A stretch of DNA of 64,000 nucleotides from positions 1,488,001-1,552,000 of the forward strand of contig CBDASI010000002.1 of the NCBI GenBank assembly GCA_965199585.1, written 5' to 3'. Positions 33,733 through 44,984 of the stretch are shown one piece after another. The DNA comes from JAVVHH01 sp965199585 (GTDB lineage Bacteria; Pseudomonadota; Alphaproteobacteria; Acetobacterales; Acetobacteraceae). The notes beneath the pieces were generated by a model that was not told where the DNA came from, searched no databases, and saw only the letters and a list, made by a program, of their open reading frames with translations. A program made the translations under genes and the position numbers. Each line of letters opens with the position of its first letter. Within the stretch, counting starts at the first letter, position 1.

Positions 33733-36700
33733 ATGAGCCCGTTTCAAAGCGCGCGGCAGCGGGCGATCGACGAGCAGTTGCGGGCGTCGGACCCGGCGGT
33801 GTCGGCGTTCGTGGAGGCGTCGGCCGGGTCGGGCAAGACGAAGCTGCTGATCGACCGGATGCTGCGGCTGATGCTGGCGGGGGCCGACCCGGCCAAGATC
33901 CAGTGCCTGACCTTCACCAAGGCGGCGGCGGCCGAGATGGCCAACCGGTTGCAGGAGCGGCTCGGCGCGTGGGCGGTGGCGGACGATGCCACGCTGGAAG
34001 CGGAGCTGGCGGCGCTTCGGGTGCCGGTCGGGACCGAGACGGTGGCGCAGGCGCGGGCGTTGTTCGCGCGCGTGTTGGACCTGCCGGGCGGGATGCGGAT
34101 CGGCACCATCCATGCGTTCTGCCAATCGCTGCTGCGGCGCTTCCCGCTGGAAGCGCTGATCACGCCGCACTTCGCCCTGGTCGAGGACGCGGATGCGCGG
34201 CTGACGATGGAGCGGGCGCGCGAGGCGGTGCTGATGACGGCGCCCGCCGACGCGGTCGAGCTGATCGCCGGGCACGCGAAGGCCGAACAGTTCGGCCTGC
34301 TGGTCACCAGGCTCGATGGGCAGCGCACGCGGATGGCGCCGCTGCTCGACATGCCGGAGCCGGCGCTGGAGGCGGCGGTCCGGCGGGCGGCCGGATCGGG
34401 TGCGGCATCAGAGGCAGCGCTGCTGCGGGCGGCGGTGGAGTGGCCGGACGAGGCGACGGTGCGCGACGCGCTGCGGGTCTGCGAGGCCGGGGGGACTGCG
34501 GCGGCCAAGCTGTTGCTGGAGCCGCTGCTCGATTGGATGGCGCTCGACCCGGCAAGCCGTGTCGCGACGTGGGATGCCTGGCTCGGCGGCTGGCTCACCA
34601 ACACCGGCACGCCGCGCAAGCCCGGCAACCTGGCCGCCGCGGCGCTGGCCAAGAAGCATCAGGGGCTGCACGACGTGCTGATCGCCGAGCAGGCGCGCAT
34701 CCTGGCAATCGAGCCACAGCGGGCGGCGGCGCGCTGCGCGGACGCGACCGTGGCGCTGCTGCGGCTGGCGCGGCCGATCCTGCGCGCGTACGGCGAGCGC
34801 AAGCGCGAATTGGACCAGCTGGATTACGGCGACCTGATCGCGCGCACGCAGGCGCTGCTTGAGAATCCCGGGGCCGAATGGGTGCTGTACAAACTCGATG
34901 GCGGCATCGATCACCTGTTGCTCGACGAAGTGCAGGACACCGCGCCGGAGCAGTGGCACATCGCGCATCGGCTGACGGACGAGTTCTTCGCCGGGCTGGG
35001 GGCGCGACCCGGCGAAGAGGTGCCCGACCGGACGTTCTTCGCCGTCGGCGACCCGAAGCAGAGCATCTACTCGTTCCAGGGTGCCGACCGCGACGAGTTC
35101 AGCCGGTCGCGCATCAAGCTGGCCGAGCGGGTCGGCGGATCCGGCCAGCGGTGGGAGACGGTGACGCTCGACGTGTCGTTCCGCTCGACGGCGCCGGTGC
35201 TGGCGCTGGTCGACGCGGTGTTCGCCGATCCGGTGGCGGCCAAGGGCGTGGTGGACAGCGAGCTGAAGCATTTCGCCGACCGGGCGGGCCATGCCGGCCG
35301 GGTCGAGCTTTGGCCGTTGGCGCCGGTGGAGGTGGCGGGCCAGGTCGAGCCATGGACGATCCCGGCGGCCAACATGGGGCTGGCCTCGGCGCCCCAGCGC
35401 CTGGCGGACGGGATCGCGGGGTGGGTCGCGGCGGCGCTGGACAGCGGCGAGCGGCTGCCGAGCCAGGACCGGCCGATCGGGGCGGGCGACATCCTCATTC
35501 TGGTGCGGCGGCGGACGGATTTTGCCCGCAGCCTCGTGCGGGCACTGAAGGGGCGGGGGGTGCCGGTGGCCGGGCTGGACCGGCTGGTGCTGACGGAGCA
35601 GGCGGCGGTGCAGGACGTGCTGGCTGCCTGCGACGCGATCCTGCTGCCGCGGGATGACCTGGCGGTCGGCTGCGTGCTGACCAGTCCGCTCGGGTTCCTG
35701 AGCCAGGATAGCCTGCTCGATCTGGCGGCGGGTCGGACGGGGACTCTGTGGAGCACGCTGCGGGATCGCGCCGGCGAGCGTGAGGAGTGGGGCGCGGCGC
35801 ACCGGTTCCTGGCGGCGCTGTCGAGCCGGGCCGACCACGTGACGCCGCATGCGCTACTGGCCGAGATGCTGGGGCCGCTCGGCGGGCGGGCGCGGCTGCT
35901 GGCGCGGCTGGGGGCCGAGGCGGCGGAACCGCTGGACGAGCTGGTGGGCGCGGCGCTGGACTACACGCGGACGCATCCACCGTCGTTGCAGGGCTTCGTG
36001 CACTGGCTGCGGCGCTCCGGCGCGACGATCAAGCGCGAGGCCGGGGCAGCGGGCGGGGCCGTGCGGGTGATGACCGTGCATGGCGCCAAAGGGCTGCAGG
36101 CGCCGATCGTGATCCTGCCCGACACCTCGGCGCTGCCGCCTGACGACGAGCCGTTCGTGTGGGCGCCCGACCCGGATACGGAGATCGCGGTGCCGCTCTG
36201 GTCGCCGCAGCGGACCAAAGGCGGGCCGCGCTGGCGCGAGTTGCGCGACGGCGACACCGAGCGGCGAATGGAGGAGTACAACCGGCTGCTCTACGTCGCG
36301 ATGACGCGGGCGGAGGACCGGCTGATCGTGTGCGGCTGGAACACGCGTAGCGGATTGAAAGACGAGACGTGGTACCGCCTGGTCGAGCGTGGCTTCGCGG
36401 CGCTCGAGGCCGGCATGGACCCCGACATCCTGCTGCCATGGACGGCGGAGCCCGGCGTGCTGGCGATCGCATCGGAGCAGGTCGCGGCACCCAAGGGTGT
36501 CGCGGCGGTGGCCGGGGCGGCGGCGGCGGCCTTGCCGCGATGGGCCGGGTCGCCGGGCGACTGGAAGCCGGCGGCGCCCCCGCCGGAGCCGGTGCTGGCG
36601 AGTCCGCTGGCGCCGAGCCGACCCGGCGACATCGCCTTCGGGCCGGTGCCGCAGACGGCCTCGCCACGGCTGGCGGGCGGCAAGCGGGACGCGTTCCGGC

Positions 36701-37182
36701 GCGGAACGCTGGTGCATGCGCTGCTGCAGCATCTGCCAGCGCTGCCGGCGCAGGATTGGGAGGCGGCGGCGAGCGTGTTCCTCGCGCGGCATCCGCTCGA
36801 GGCAAGCGACGCGGCAGCGATGCAGGCACAGACCCTGGCCGTGCTGCGCGACCCGGCGCTCGCCCCGCTTTTCGCGCCCGGCAGCCGGGCCGAGCAGCCG
36901 ATGACCGGGCTGGTCGGCTCGACCGTCATCACCGGCACGGTGGATCGGATGGCTGTGCTGCCGGACCGCGTGCTGCTGGTGGACTACAAGACCGGGCGGG
37001 ACGCGCCGGCGGACGTGGGCAAGACGCCGGTGCTGTATCTGCGGCAGTTGGCGGCGTATCGGGCGGTGTTGCGGGGCATCTATCCGGGGCGGGCGATCGA
37101 GTGCGCGCTGGTGTGGACGGCGGGGCCGGTGGTCGCGCCGCTCCCGTCGGCATTGCTGGATGCGCATGCGCCCCCTGCTTGA
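33733..37182 (+). CDS. addA: Double-strand break repair helicase AddA
   Basis: 1149 aa UvrD-like helicase-nuclease. Walker A 'FVEASAGSGKTKLLIDRML' (about 26-44), motif II 'LLLDEVQDTAPEQW' (about 396), motif III 'VGDPKQSIYSFQGADRDEF' (about 437) and motif V 'VMTVHGAKGLQAPIVILPD' (about 779) are in order. The C-terminal nuclease has 'VLLVDYKTGRDAPADV' (about 1080). It forms the AddAB complex with the upstream gene product. Confidence 0.95.
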   Translation: MSPFQSARQRAIDEQLRASDPAVSAFVEASAGSGKTKLLIDRMLRLMLAGADPAKIQCLTFTKAAAAEMANRLQERLGAWAVADDATLEAELAALRVPVGTETVAQARALFARVLDLPGGMRIGTIHAFCQSLLRRFPLEALITPHFALVEDADARLTMERAREAVLMTAPADAVELIAGHAKAEQFGLLVTRLDGQRTRMAPLLDMPEPALEAAVRRAAGSGAASEAALLRAAVEWPDEATVRDALRVCEAGGTAAAKLLLEPLLDWMALDPASRVATWDAWLGGWLTNTGTPRKPGNLAAAALAKKHQGLHDVLIAEQARILAIEPQRAAARCADATVALLRLARPILRAYGERKRELDQLDYGDLIARTQALLENPGAEWVLYKLDGGIDHLLLDEVQDTAPEQWHIAHRLTDEFFAGLGARPGEEVPDRTFFAVGDPKQSIYSFQGADRDEFSRSRIKLAERVGGSGQRWETVTLDVSFRSTAPVLALVDAVFADPVAAKGVVDSELKHFADRAGHAGRVELWPLAPVEVAGQVEPWTIPAANMGLASAPQRLADGIAGWVAAALDSGERLPSQDRPIGAGDILILVRRRTDFARSLVRALKGRGVPVAGLDRLVLTEQAAVQDVLAACDAILLPRDDLAVGCVLTSPLGFLSQDSLLDLAAGRTGTLWSTLRDRAGEREEWGAAHRFLAALSSRADHVTPHALLAEMLGPLGGRARLLARLGAEAAEPLDELVGAALDYTRTHPPSLQGFVHWLRRSGATIKREAGAAGGAVRVMTVHGAKGLQAPIVILPDTSALPPDDEPFVWAPDPDTEIAVPLWSPQRTKGGPRWRELRDGDTERRMEEYNRLLYVAMTRAEDRLIVCGWNTRSGLKDETWYRLVERGFAALEAGMDPDILLPWTAEPGVLAIASEQVAAPKGVAAVAGAAAAALPRWAGSPGDWKPAAPPPEPVLASPLAPSRPGDIAFGPVPQTASPRLAGGKRDAFRRGTLVHALLQHLPALPAQDWEAAASVFLARHPLEASDAAAMQAQTLAVLRDPALAPLFAPGSRAEQPMTGLVGSTVITGTVDRMAVLPDRVLLVDYKTGRDAPADVGKTPVLYLRQLAAYRAVLRGIYPGRAIECALVWTAGPVVAPLPSALLDAHAPPA

Positions 37183-37245
37183 ACGGGGTGCTTGATCGGG
37201 CCGGGCCGATTGTCCATCTAACGGATCAGTAACAAGGAGGCCGTC

Positions 37246-37572
37246 ATGGGCCAGAACACCATTGCCGTCGACGATGCCAGCTTCAAGGCGCAGGTCCTCG
37301 AGTCCAAGGAGCCGGTGCTGGTTGATTTCTGGGCCGAGTGGTGCGGCCCGTGCAAGATGATCGCGCCGGCGCTCGAGGAGATCGCGGCCGAGTATGCCGG
37401 CAAGGTGACGGTGGCCAAGGTGAACATCGACGACAACCCGATGTCGCCCAGCACCTATGGCGTGCGCGGGATCCCGACGATGATCCTGTTCAAGGACGGC
37501 AAGCCGGTGGCGACCAAGGTCGGCGCGGCGCCGAAGAGCGAGTTGAAGAACTGGGTCGCTAGTTCGATCTGA
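37246..37572 (+). CDS. trxA: Thioredoxin
   Basis: 108 aa. The active site is 'DFWAEWCGPCKMIAPALEE' (about 26-44), and the cis-Pro loop is 'YGVRGIPTMILFKDGKPV' (about 70). It reduces cytosolic disulfides. A strong ribosome site (AAGGAGG, six bases before ATG) is present. It follows addA as in many alphaproteobacteria. Confidence 0.97.
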   Translation: MGQNTIAVDDASFKAQVLESKEPVLVDFWAEWCGPCKMIAPALEEIAAEYAGKVTVAKVNIDDNPMSPSTYGVRGIPTMILFKDGKPVATKVGAAPKSELKNWVASSI

Positions 37573-37614
37573 GCCGGGTTCGGACTGTAGCGGATCGGCG
37601 CTGAACGCGTCGGT

Positions 37615-38775
37615 CTACACGCGGCGCAGCGATGGTCGACGAGGGATCGAGCGAAGTGCCGCCTCGATCCTCGGCGGCATCCGGAAACCCTCGACCAGCA
37701 GGCGGCCTGTCAGATGCGCCGCATACTTGGACAGGCGTTCGACCGGCAGGAGTAGCGTTCCAGCGGCCAGCGACAGGGCGATGACCGTGGGCACCTCAAT
37801 CGCGGCGGTCCGTGCGATGTCGAACCCTTGCTCATGAAGTTTGGTGATCATCCAGGCGCCAGGGCCGAAGATGACGTAGCCATGGACGAGATAGAGCGGA
37901 AAGGAAATCCGCCCCAGCCACTGTGACAGCCGGGTGTGATACACCGCCTGGAGCCAGGGGCTCAACACTGTGGCGGCGAGCAGGGCCAGGGCCGGGCCGC
38001 TTTGATATCGATCCCGCGCAAAGGCCGACACGGCCCAGGTCGACGCGACCAGAAGCAGCCCGACGCCGTTGCGCACGATGGCGGGCACCGCATCGGCAAG
38101 CTTGTGGCTTGATAGGACGACGTTCGCTTCCGCGAGCAGAGCGCCGCTGAAGAATAGGCCGTAGAGCGGATCGAAATACGTCGATAGGAGGCACATCACA
38201 ATAAGGACGAAGCGCCGCAAATGCGCGCCGCTCCCGAACAAAGCGAGCGTTGCGAACAGCAGGTAGCTCCCGCACAGTTCGTACATCATCGTCCAAGTGA
38301 ACTGGTTGTAGGGCATCGGCGTGTGCCAGCCCGTGAAGACATTGAAGATGCAGAACTTCAAGAACGAGACGACGCCGGGCGGCACTCCGAACGTCATCGC
38401 ATGCGACAGCCACTCCGACCCGGTGATATCGCCGGCCGTTCGGATCGCCATCGGCCCGTTCATGGCCATGAGAAAGCCGATGGTGGAGATGATGCCGACC
38501 GGCAACGCCAACCTGACGTAGCGGCCCGCCGCCATGCGTTGCAGGCTGCCGCGATCCTGGGTCGCGATGAAACGGCGGGATAGGACGAAGCCGGACAGCG
38601 CGAAGAACACTGCGACAGCAAACCGGCCGTCATTCAGCAAGCCGAGATACGGTGCCTTGATGGCGGGTAGTGACGGGCCGAACGTCTCCCCTGTCGCATG
38701 GAACACGACGACGGAGAGCGCCGCCCAGCCACGCAAGCCGTCGAGGTAGTCGAACCTAATCCGAGCGTTACTCAT
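37615..38775 (-). CDS. Acyltransferase 3 family membrane protein
   Basis: 386 aa with about ten hydrophobic segments. The family N-terminus is 'FDYLDGLRGWAALSVVVFHA' (about 8-27), including the conserved catalytic His near residue 26. 'FFALSGFVLSRRF' follows at about 56-69. Family members (OafA, NodX) O-acetylate or acylate exported polysaccharides or lipids. GC content is visibly lower than in neighbouring genes, and the gene stands alone between trxA and asd, so recent acquisition is possible. The start is followed upstream by an AT-rich stretch. Confidence 0.9.
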   Translation of the reverse strand: MSNARIRFDYLDGLRGWAALSVVVFHATGETFGPSLPAIKAPYLGLLNDGRFAVAVFFALSGFVLSRRFIATQDRGSLQRMAAGRYVRLALPVGIISTIGFLMAMNGPMAIRTAGDITGSEWLSHAMTFGVPPGVVSFLKFCIFNVFTGWHTPMPYNQFTWTMMYELCGSYLLFATLALFGSGAHLRRFVLIVMCLLSTYFDPLYGLFFSGALLAEANVVLSSHKLADAVPAIVRNGVGLLLVASTWAVSAFARDRYQSGPALALLAATVLSPWLQAVYHTRLSQWLGRISFPLYLVHGYVIFGPGAWMITKLHEQGFDIARTAAIEVPTVIALSLAAGTLLLPVERLSKYAAHLTGRLLVEGFRMPPRIEAALRSIPRRPSLRRV

Positions 38776-38830
38776 GCGTTAATTTATCATTATCGCATGA
38801 CAGCTGCAACGAGTAGTGCTGCCGGTCTAA

Positions 38831-39850
38831 CTAGGTTTTGGTGAGCAGCTTTCGCTGAATGACCGCTTCGGCGATCTGTACCGCATTGAGGGCAGCGCCC
38901 TTGCGAAGGTTGTCCGAGACGCACCAGAACTGCAGGCCGTTCGGAACCGTCGGGTCTAGGCGGATGCGACTGACGTAGACCGCGTCCTCGCCGACGCAGT
39001 CGATCGGAGTGGTGTAGCCACCATCCTCGCGCTGGTCCTGCACCACGACGCCGGGAGCCTCGCGCAAGGCGGCGCGGGCGTCGGCGACGGTGATCGGCTG
39101 CGCGAACTCGACTGTGATCGCCTCGGCGTGACCGATGAACACCGGGACGCGAACGCAGGTGGCGGCGACCTTGATGGCCGGGTCGAGGATTTTCTTCGTC
39201 TCGACGACCATCTTCCACTCTTCCTTGGTGGAGCCGTCATCCATGAAGGCGTCGATATGCGGGATGACGTTGAAGGCGATCGTCTTGGGGAATTCCTGCG
39301 GCGTCATCGGATCGTTGACGTGCAGCGCCCGCGACTGGGACCAGAGCTCGTCCATGCCCTCTTTGCCGGCGCCGGAGACGGATTGGTAGGTCGCAACCAC
39401 CACCCGCTTGACGCCAAAGCGGTCGTGCAGCGGCTTGAGGGCGACGACCATCTGAATCGTCGAACAGTTCGGGTTGGCGATGATTCCGCGCCCGATGTCG
39501 TTCAGCGCCTCCGGGTTGACCTCCGGCACCACCAGCGGAACGTCGGGGTCCATGCGAAACTGGCTGGTGTTGTCGATCACCAGCGCGCCGGCTTTGGCGG
39601 CGCGGGGCGCGTGGATGGCGGAGATGGCCGCGCCGGGGCTGAACAGGGCGATGTCGGTGCCGGCGAAGTCGAACTTGTCGAGGCTCTGGACCTTGAGGAT
39701 CTGCTTCTCGCCGAAGCTGACCTGCTGGCCGACCGAGCGGGCCGAGGCCAGCGCCACGATCTCCTTGACCGGGAAACGCCGCTCGTCGAGCGTCTTGATG
39801 ATCTCGCGCCCGACCGCGCCGGTCGCCCCGACTACCGCTATTTTATACAT
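38831..39850 (-). CDS. asd: Aspartate-semialdehyde dehydrogenase
   Basis: 339 aa. It reduces aspartyl phosphate to aspartate semialdehyde with NADPH (lysine, threonine, methionine and diaminopimelate synthesis). The Rossmann motif is 'IAVVGATGAVGREIIKTLDE' (about 4-23). The active-site Cys lies in 'GIIANPNCSTIQMVVAL' (about 122-138), followed by 'VVATYQSVSGAGKEGMDEL'; the C-terminal catalytic His is in 'VPVFIGHAEAI'. The livF gene starts only a few bases downstream on the same strand (7-base gap). Confidence 0.96.
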   Translation of the reverse strand: MYKIAVVGATGAVGREIIKTLDERRFPVKEIVALASARSVGQQVSFGEKQILKVQSLDKFDFAGTDIALFSPGAAISAIHAPRAAKAGALVIDNTSQFRMDPDVPLVVPEVNPEALNDIGRGIIANPNCSTIQMVVALKPLHDRFGVKRVVVATYQSVSGAGKEGMDELWSQSRALHVNDPMTPQEFPKTIAFNVIPHIDAFMDDGSTKEEWKMVVETKKILDPAIKVAATCVRVPVFIGHAEAITVEFAQPITVADARAALREAPGVVVQDQREDGGYTTPIDCVGEDAVYVSRIRLDPTVPNGLQFWCVSDNLRKGAALNAVQIAEAVIQRKLLTKT

Positions 39851-39857
39851 GCCCGCC

Positions 39858-41388
<1,531 letters not shown>

Positions 41389-41392
<4 letters not shown>

Positions 41393-42231
41393 GCCGCGCG
41401 GCGCCTCATGCGGATGGCGAGCAGGCCGTTGGGCAGGAACAGCACGGCGGCGACGATGATGAGGCCGTTCAGCACCAGGCGGAAATCGCTGACGCCGCGC
41501 AGCAACTCGGGCAGCAGGGTCAGGACCCAAGCGCCCAGCACGGGGGCGAGCGGGGTGCCGATGCCGCCGAGCAAGGCGTAGGACAGGATGGTGACGGCGG
41601 GTTCGAAGCCGTACTCGTTGGGGCCGATGAAGCTGCTGACATGGGCCGACAGGCAACCGGCGACCCCGGCGAGCGCGGCCGAGGCGACGAGGACACCGAG
41701 TTTGTAGCGGGCGACCGGAATGCCCATAACAGCGGCGGCAGTCTCGTCCTCGCGGATGGCCTCCATCGCGCGGCCGATGCGGCTGCGGCCGACGAGCCAC
41801 AGGGCGACGATGGCCAGCAGGAGGATGCCGTAGATCATCCAGGTCTCGGCGCGTTCCGGGATACCGGACAGCCCCAGGGCGCCGCCGAAATAGTCGACGT
41901 TGAGGTAGACCGCCCGCAGCACCTCGCCGAGACCTATGGTGGCGATGGCGAGATAAACGCCGGACAGCCGCAGCGTGGGGCCGCCGACGGCCAGCGCGAA
42001 CAGCACCGGCGTCACGATCGAAAGCGGCAGCACCAGCAGGAACGGCAGGCCGAGCTTCAGCGTCATCAGCGCCGAGGAGTAGGCGCCGAGCCCCATGAAG
42101 GCGGCCTGGCCGAGCGAGAGCTGCCCGGCGGCGAGCACCACGTACATCGACAGGGCGAGCAGACCGTTGACGCCGAGCGCGTAGACCAGGTTCTGGTAGG
42201 TCCAGAGCAGGTCATCCAGCCAAGGCGGCAT
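41389..42231 (-). CDS. livM: Branched-chain amino acid-type ABC transporter permease LivM
   Basis: 280 aa, about eight membrane segments. 'AAGQLSLGQAAFMGLGAYSS' (about 33-52) and 'LRLSGVYLAIATIGLGEVLR' (about 88-107) are characteristic of LivM. The EAA-like loop 'RIGRAMEAIREDETAAAVMG' contacts the ATPase. It lies between livH and livG with one- and four-base overlaps. Confidence 0.94.
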
Positions 42232-43112
42232 CAGGCGCGCCTGACCACGGCGCGGCCGAACAGGCCGGAGGGCCGGGTCCACAGCACGGCGACGAGGATG
42301 AGAAAGGCGACGGCTTCCTTGAGGCTGGAGTCGACATAGGCCGCGGTCATCACCTCGACGATGCCCAGCAGCAGCCCGGCCAGTAGCGCGCCGCGGATGT
42401 CGCCCAGTCCGCCGACGATTATGACCACGAAGCCGCGCAGCATCATGGTCTCCCCCATGTATGGCTGAATGGCGTTGAAGTTGAGCCCGATCAGCACGCC
42501 GCCGGCACCGGCCAGCGCGCCGGAAAGAAAGGACACGATGGCGGCGGCGCGGCCGGTGTCGATGCCCATCAGTTGGGCCGCATCCGGCTTCTCCGCCATG
42601 GCGCGGATCGCCAAGCCGAGTCGGGTGCCGCGGAGCAGGATGATGAGCCCGGTGACCAGCACCGCGGTGGCACCCAGGATCAGCAATTGCGCCGCGGTGA
42701 TACGGACGTCGCCGACATGGAACGCTTGGTCCGGGATGATGCCCGGTGGGAGGCGGCGGATGTCGGGGCCGAGCCAGGCGGTCAGTGCGGCGTAGAGCGC
42801 CAGCACACCGCCGAGGGTGACCATGAGCGACGACAGTTCCGGCGCGCCGATGCGGCGGAGACGGCTGAGCAGCACCCAGTCGAGCACCACGGCGATGGCG
42901 CCGGCGGCCAGGGCGGCGGTGGGCAGCGCGGTCCAGATCGAGGCGCCGAGGCTGCGGGTGAGCCACAGCGCGATGAGCGCGCCGGCCGAGAAGTAAAAGC
43001 CGTAGGTAAGATTGATGACCCGCAGGACGCCGAACATCAGCGTGAAGCCGAGGGCGAAAAGAGCGTAGGTGGCGCCGAGCAGGACGCCATTGACGAACTG
43101 CTGGGCGAACAT
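42231..43112 (-). CDS. livH: Branched-chain amino acid-type ABC transporter permease LivH
   Basis: 293 aa, about eight membrane segments. The N-terminus 'QQFVNGVLLGATYALFALGF' and 'MFGVLRVINLTYGFYFSAGA' (about 27-46) are typical of LivH, as is the coupling loop 'GLAIRAMAEKPDAAQLMGID'. It is the first gene of livHMGF. The binding protein is encoded about 1.9 kb away (44985-46112) rather than next to it. Confidence 0.94.
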   Translation of the reverse strand: MFAQQFVNGVLLGATYALFALGFTLMFGVLRVINLTYGFYFSAGALIALWLTRSLGASIWTALPTAALAAGAIAVVLDWVLLSRLRRIGAPELSSLMVTLGGVLALYAALTAWLGPDIRRLPPGIIPDQAFHVGDVRITAAQLLILGATAVLVTGLIILLRGTRLGLAIRAMAEKPDAAQLMGIDTGRAAAIVSFLSGALAGAGGVLIGLNFNAIQPYMGETMMLRGFVVIIVGGLGDIRGALLAGLLLGIVEVMTAAYVDSSLKEAVAFLILVAVLWTRPSGLFGRAVVRRA

Positions 43113-43208
43113 CCGCGGCGCTATACAATGTCAGCGTTTTTTCGTCCAGCAACTCGCCTTGCCGAGCGTCGTCACACCGGGACCGTGGCGTCCTTCCCCG
43201 CGAAGATT

Positions 43209-43224
43209 GTCTAAGTCATTAGAC
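43209..43224. promoter_or_regulatory. Inverted repeat GTCTAA-GTCA-TTAGAC upstream of PEP-CTERM gene
   Basis: A perfect 6-bp inverted repeat lies in the 159-bp divergent gap between livH and the PEP-CTERM protein gene, in a locally AT-richer stretch about 50 bases before the latter's start. It could be an operator for either gene; no regulator is identified. Confidence 0.3.
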
Positions 43225-43271
43225 TTACCCAACGACGGGATCTCTGCTCAGATACGAAACCGGTTCAAGGA

Positions 43272-44045
43272 ATGAGCATGCGTTCTGTAATAATGTCCTT
43301 AGTCGCTGCGGGCATCCTAGGGGTGGCAGGTGTCGCCAAGGCGGACATCATCTCCGTAACCTATGGCGCGGCGGGAGTTCAGAGCGCCTCGTCGGTCGTC
43401 GTGGCCAACGCCACGCAGATCGGGAGCGAATCTTTCGACAACCGCAGCAACGGCGGTTTCACGACGGATTACGGCACCGGCGGCGTAATTTCCGGGACTT
43501 ACTCATCGGATGCAGTCGTCACCCCCGCCGACGTATATGGCGGTGCCGGTGGCGTCGGATCGTATGTCGAGGCCGTTGGCGGCACGAACGGCTATACGAT
43601 CTCGTTTTCGACCAACGGCGTCCCGGGCATTAACTATTTCGGCTACTGGCTAAGTGCGCTGGACCCCGGCAACCAGATCGAATTCAAGCGGTCGGGTGTT
43701 ACCGTCGGCACATATCAACCGTCGGACCTAGTCGCAGCCCTTGGCGCTTGCGCTGCCACGAATCCATATTGCGGCAACCCTAACGCCGCGTTTGCCGGCC
43801 AAAATTCAGGCCAACCTTATGCCTTCGTCAATTTCGTCGACACGAACGGGTTGTTCGACCAGATCAGCGTAACCGAGTTACCCGCCATCGGTAATTATGA
43901 GTCGGACAATCACACCGTCGCGTATTGCTCGAATGCCACTGCCTGCATCACCGGCACCAACGTTCCGGAACCCATCTCGATCGCGTTGCTTGGAACCAGT
44001 CTGGTCGCTCTCGGCACGGTTGCCCGTCGCTCTCGTCGCGGCTGA
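43272..44045 (+). CDS. PEP-CTERM sorting domain-containing exported protein
   Basis: 257 aa. An N-terminal signal peptide (about residues 1-25) and a C-terminal tripartite sorting signal are visible: 'VPEPISIALLGTSLVALG' (about 232-249), then a basic 'RRSRRG' end. Such proteins are exported, processed by an exosortase and usually associated with extracellular polysaccharide. The mature part is Gly/Ser/Asn-rich with beta-type repeats and no known enzyme motif. The ATG at 43278 has a better-spaced AGGA than the one at 43272 and may be the real start. GC content is lower than in neighbours. No exosortase gene is in the window. Confidence 0.85.
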   Translation: MSMRSVIMSLVAAGILGVAGVAKADIISVTYGAAGVQSASSVVVANATQIGSESFDNRSNGGFTTDYGTGGVISGTYSSDAVVTPADVYGGAGGVGSYVEAVGGTNGYTISFSTNGVPGINYFGYWLSALDPGNQIEFKRSGVTVGTYQPSDLVAALGACAATNPYCGNPNAAFAGQNSGQPYAFVNFVDTNGLFDQISVTELPAIGNYESDNHTVAYCSNATACITGTNVPEPISIALLGTSLVALGTVARRSRRG

Positions 44046-44048
44046 TCG

Positions 44049-44086
44049 ATCCGCCGACCGGATCGTTGCTGGCCCGGTCGGCGGAT
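44049..44086 (+). terminator. Strong hairpin after the PEP-CTERM gene
   Basis: Perfect 13-bp arms (44049-44061 and 44074-44086, starting ATCCGCCGACCGG) with a 12-base loop begin 4 bases after the stop codon. There is no T-run behind it, but the stem is strong and GC-rich, so it is likely a transcript end or an mRNA-stabilising structure. Confidence 0.65.
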
Positions 44087-44179
44087 ACTCTCGGGTTCTC
44101 TGGTCTAATCGGCGGCTAGTTTGTCTTGCGTCTGGGTGTCGAAGTCGGATGCGTCGTGCCGCTCGTGCAGTTGGGTCGC

Positions 44180-44974
44180 CTAGTCGCCATTGATACGGTT
44201 GACCATGCGGCCGCGCTTGACGGCGGGGCGCTGGAATATCGTCTCGGCCCAGCGCTGGACGTTGGTGTAGCTTTGCACGTCGAGGAACTCGGCCGCATCG
44301 TAGAGCCAGCCTTTCGCCAGGCCGCCGTACCACGGCCAGACCGCGATGTCGGCGATGGTATATTCCGCGCCGGCTAGGAACGGGCTCTCGGCCAGGCGAC
44401 GGTCGAGCACATCCATCTGGCGCTTGGCCTCCATGGCGAAGCGGTCGATCGGGTACTGCATCTTGCTGGGTGCGTAGGCGTAGAAATGCCCGAAGCCGCC
44501 ACCGAGATACGGCGCGCTGCCCATCTGCCAGAACAGCCAGGACAGGCATTCCGCGCGGGCCGGGCCGTCTTTGGGCAAGAAGGCGCCGAACTTCTCTGCC
44601 AGGTGCATCAGGATAGCGCCGCTCTCGAACACGCGGACCGGGACCGGGCCGCTATGGTCCATCAGGGCCGGGATCTTAGAGTTCGGATTGGCCTCGACGA
44701 AGCCGCTGCCGAACTGGTCACCGTCGCCGATCTTGATCAGCCAGGCATCATATTCGGCGCCGGTGTGGCCGAGGGCGAGCAGCTCCTCGAGCAGGATGGT
44801 GACTTTCTGGCCATTCGGCGTCGCCAGCGAATAGAGCTGCATCGGATGCTTGCCGACCGGCAGTGCCTGTTCCTTGGTGGCGCCGGCGATCGGGCGGTTG
44901 ATGCTGGCGAACTTGCCGCCGCTGTCCGGGTTCGGGGCCCAGACCTTGGCCGGGACATAATTTGTATCGCTCAT
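44180..44974 (-). CDS. yghU: Glutathione-dependent disulfide-bond oxidoreductase, YghU type
   Basis: 264 aa Nu-class glutathione transferase. The long N-terminal extension 'PAKVWAPNPDSGGKFASINR' and the glutathione-binding 'YSLATPNGQKVTILLEELLA' are characteristic of YghU. 'SKIPALMDHSGPVPVRVFES' contains the family's cis-Pro and SNAIL-like ES motif. It reduces disulfides using two glutathione molecules in the cytoplasm. It lies 10 bases after the binding-protein gene on the same strand, so it may be co-transcribed. Confidence 0.93.
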   Translation of the reverse strand: MSDTNYVPAKVWAPNPDSGGKFASINRPIAGATKEQALPVGKHPMQLYSLATPNGQKVTILLEELLALGHTGAEYDAWLIKIGDGDQFGSGFVEANPNSKIPALMDHSGPVPVRVFESGAILMHLAEKFGAFLPKDGPARAECLSWLFWQMGSAPYLGGGFGHFYAYAPSKMQYPIDRFAMEAKRQMDVLDRRLAESPFLAGAEYTIADIAVWPWYGGLAKGWLYDAAEFLDVQSYTNVQRWAETIFQRPAVKRGRMVNRINGD

Positions 44975-44984
44975 GAGAGGACTC

